This document shows, in pieces, positions 63,608 to 64,000 of a stretch of 64,000 nucleotides of DNA. The position numbers were made by a program, and so were the translations under genes. Under the pieces are notes generated by a model, which saw nothing but the letters and a program-made list of their open reading frames with translations, ran no database searches and was not told the DNA's origin. Position 1 is the stretch's first letter; the number at the start of each line of letters is the position of its first letter. The stretch is from the NCBI GenBank assembly GCA_008923315.1, contig WBSF01000001.1:248001-312000 (forward strand), in the 5' to 3' direction. The stretch is from Betaproteobacteria bacterium SCN1 (GTDB lineage Bacteria > Pseudomonadota > Gammaproteobacteria > Burkholderiales > Thiobacillaceae).

Positions 63608-64000
63608 GCCAGCTTCGCCACCGCGCGGTGACGAAAACAGTCCGTCGTATGGTCGTTCACCAGCCCCATCGCCTGCATGTGCGCATACACGATGGTCGAG
63701 CCCACGAACTTGAAGCCGCGCTTTTTCAGATCCTTGCCGATCGTGTCCGACAGCGGCGTGCAGGCCGGCACCTGGCGGATATCCGTCCACGCGTTAGCGA
63801 TGGGGCGGCCATCGACGAAATTCCAGAAGTAGGCGTCCAGCCCGCCGCCCGACTCGCGCAGCGCCAGCGTCGCGCGCGCATTCGTGATCGTGGCTTCGAT
63901 CTTCAGCCGGTTGCGCACGATGCCCGCGTCCGCCATCAGCCGCGCCACGTCCACCTCGGTGTAGCGCGCGATGCGTTCCGCGTCGAAATCGTGGAACGCA
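63595..64000 (-). CDS. tag: DNA-3-methyladenine glycosylase I, partial (start outside window)
   Basis: The C-terminal 134 residues are visible. DAGIVRNRLKIEATITNA and FKFVGSTIVYAHMQAMGLVNDH are the family core, and HTTDC supplies the zinc-binding His and Cys at the end. The enzyme removes 3-methyladenine from DNA in base-excision repair. The frame is open to the right edge, so the N-terminus lies beyond 64000. It overlaps the AraC gene tail. Confidence 0.93.
   Translation of the reverse strand, partial: AFHDFDAERIARYTEVDVARLMADAGIVRNRLKIEATITNARATLALRESGGGLDAYFWNFVDGRPIANAWTDIRQVPACTPLSDTIGKDLKKRGFKFVGSTIVYAHMQAMGLVNDHTTDCFRHRAVAKLAQRK

Overview
The window is a GC-rich, densely coded chromosomal segment of a Gram-negative bacterium. 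Gene families and synteny (assimilatory nirBD/nasA, NrtABC, NasT-type ANTAR regulator, apaG-rpe-gph-trpE, PEP-CTERM protein, CsbD/BON/DUF1328/DUF883 stress genes) point to a betaproteobacterium, most likely Rhodocyclales (Azoarcus/Thauera/Zoogloea-like). That placement is inference from gene content. No rRNA, tRNA, CRISPR array or insertion sequence was seen.

Layout. 1-2.4 kb: sulfur detoxification cluster (rhodanese tail, persulfide-dioxygenase-like hydrolase, MFS). 2.4-5.1 kb: CorC/HlyC-type protein and HD-GYP protein on the minus strand. 5.3-12.0 kb: nitrate and nitrite assimilation (nasA, ybiB-like, nirB, nirD). 12.2-15.8 kb: translationally coupled circularly permuted ATP-grasp, alpha-E and HPPD-like genes behind a sigma-54-type promoter. 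15.9-25.8 kb: small protein with soluble chemoreceptor, Na+/H+ antiporter, GGDEF/EAL protein, PH-domain protein, and a large transglutaminase/DUF2126 fusion. 25.9-33.0 kb: an island of YCII (DGPF), VOC, SRPBCC and DUF1428 proteins with a MATE pump and a BNR/MoaD-like pair. 33.0-38.0 kb: an operon joining a NirB/NasC-like FAD protein with a di-heme-type membrane domain, an 11-haem cytochrome, a DUF3365 haem protein, a small cytochrome c and a globin. 38.0-43.9 kb (minus): Anbu peptidase, PDC-sensor membrane protein, nrtCBA and nasT. 44-49.4 kb: PEP-CTERM protein, dienelactone-hydrolase-like protein, TonB-like protein, cueR-copA. 49.6-56.5 kb: envelope stress proteins with a two-component system. 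56.5-64 kb: mltA, apaG, rpe, gph, trpE, Fsr-like MFS with AraC regulator, and partial tag.

The unifying theme is nitrogen control. Four transcription units (nirBD; the 33.2 kb FAD/multihaem operon; nrtABC; nasT) carry a good -24/-12 (sigma-54) promoter with an NtrC-like TGCAC-N7-GTGCA site upstream. At least three have a leader with two stem-loops bearing six-base loops (A at position 1; G at position 4 in five of six), the second overlapping a terminator. This is the substrate expected for the ANTAR protein NasT encoded at 43.3-43.9 kb. The ATP-grasp operon also has a sigma-54-like promoter, and Anbu lies downstream of nrtABC, so the three dispersed parts of an Anbu/ATP-grasp/alpha-E/transglutaminase peptide system may be partly nitrogen-controlled.

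The best candidate for an undescribed system is the 33.25-37.97 kb operon. Its first protein has FAD, [2Fe-2S] and five membrane helices with two HX13H pairs. It looks like a transmembrane conduit passing electrons from NAD(P)H to a periplasmic multihaem cytochrome, under the same nitrate/nitrite control as nirBD and nrtABC.
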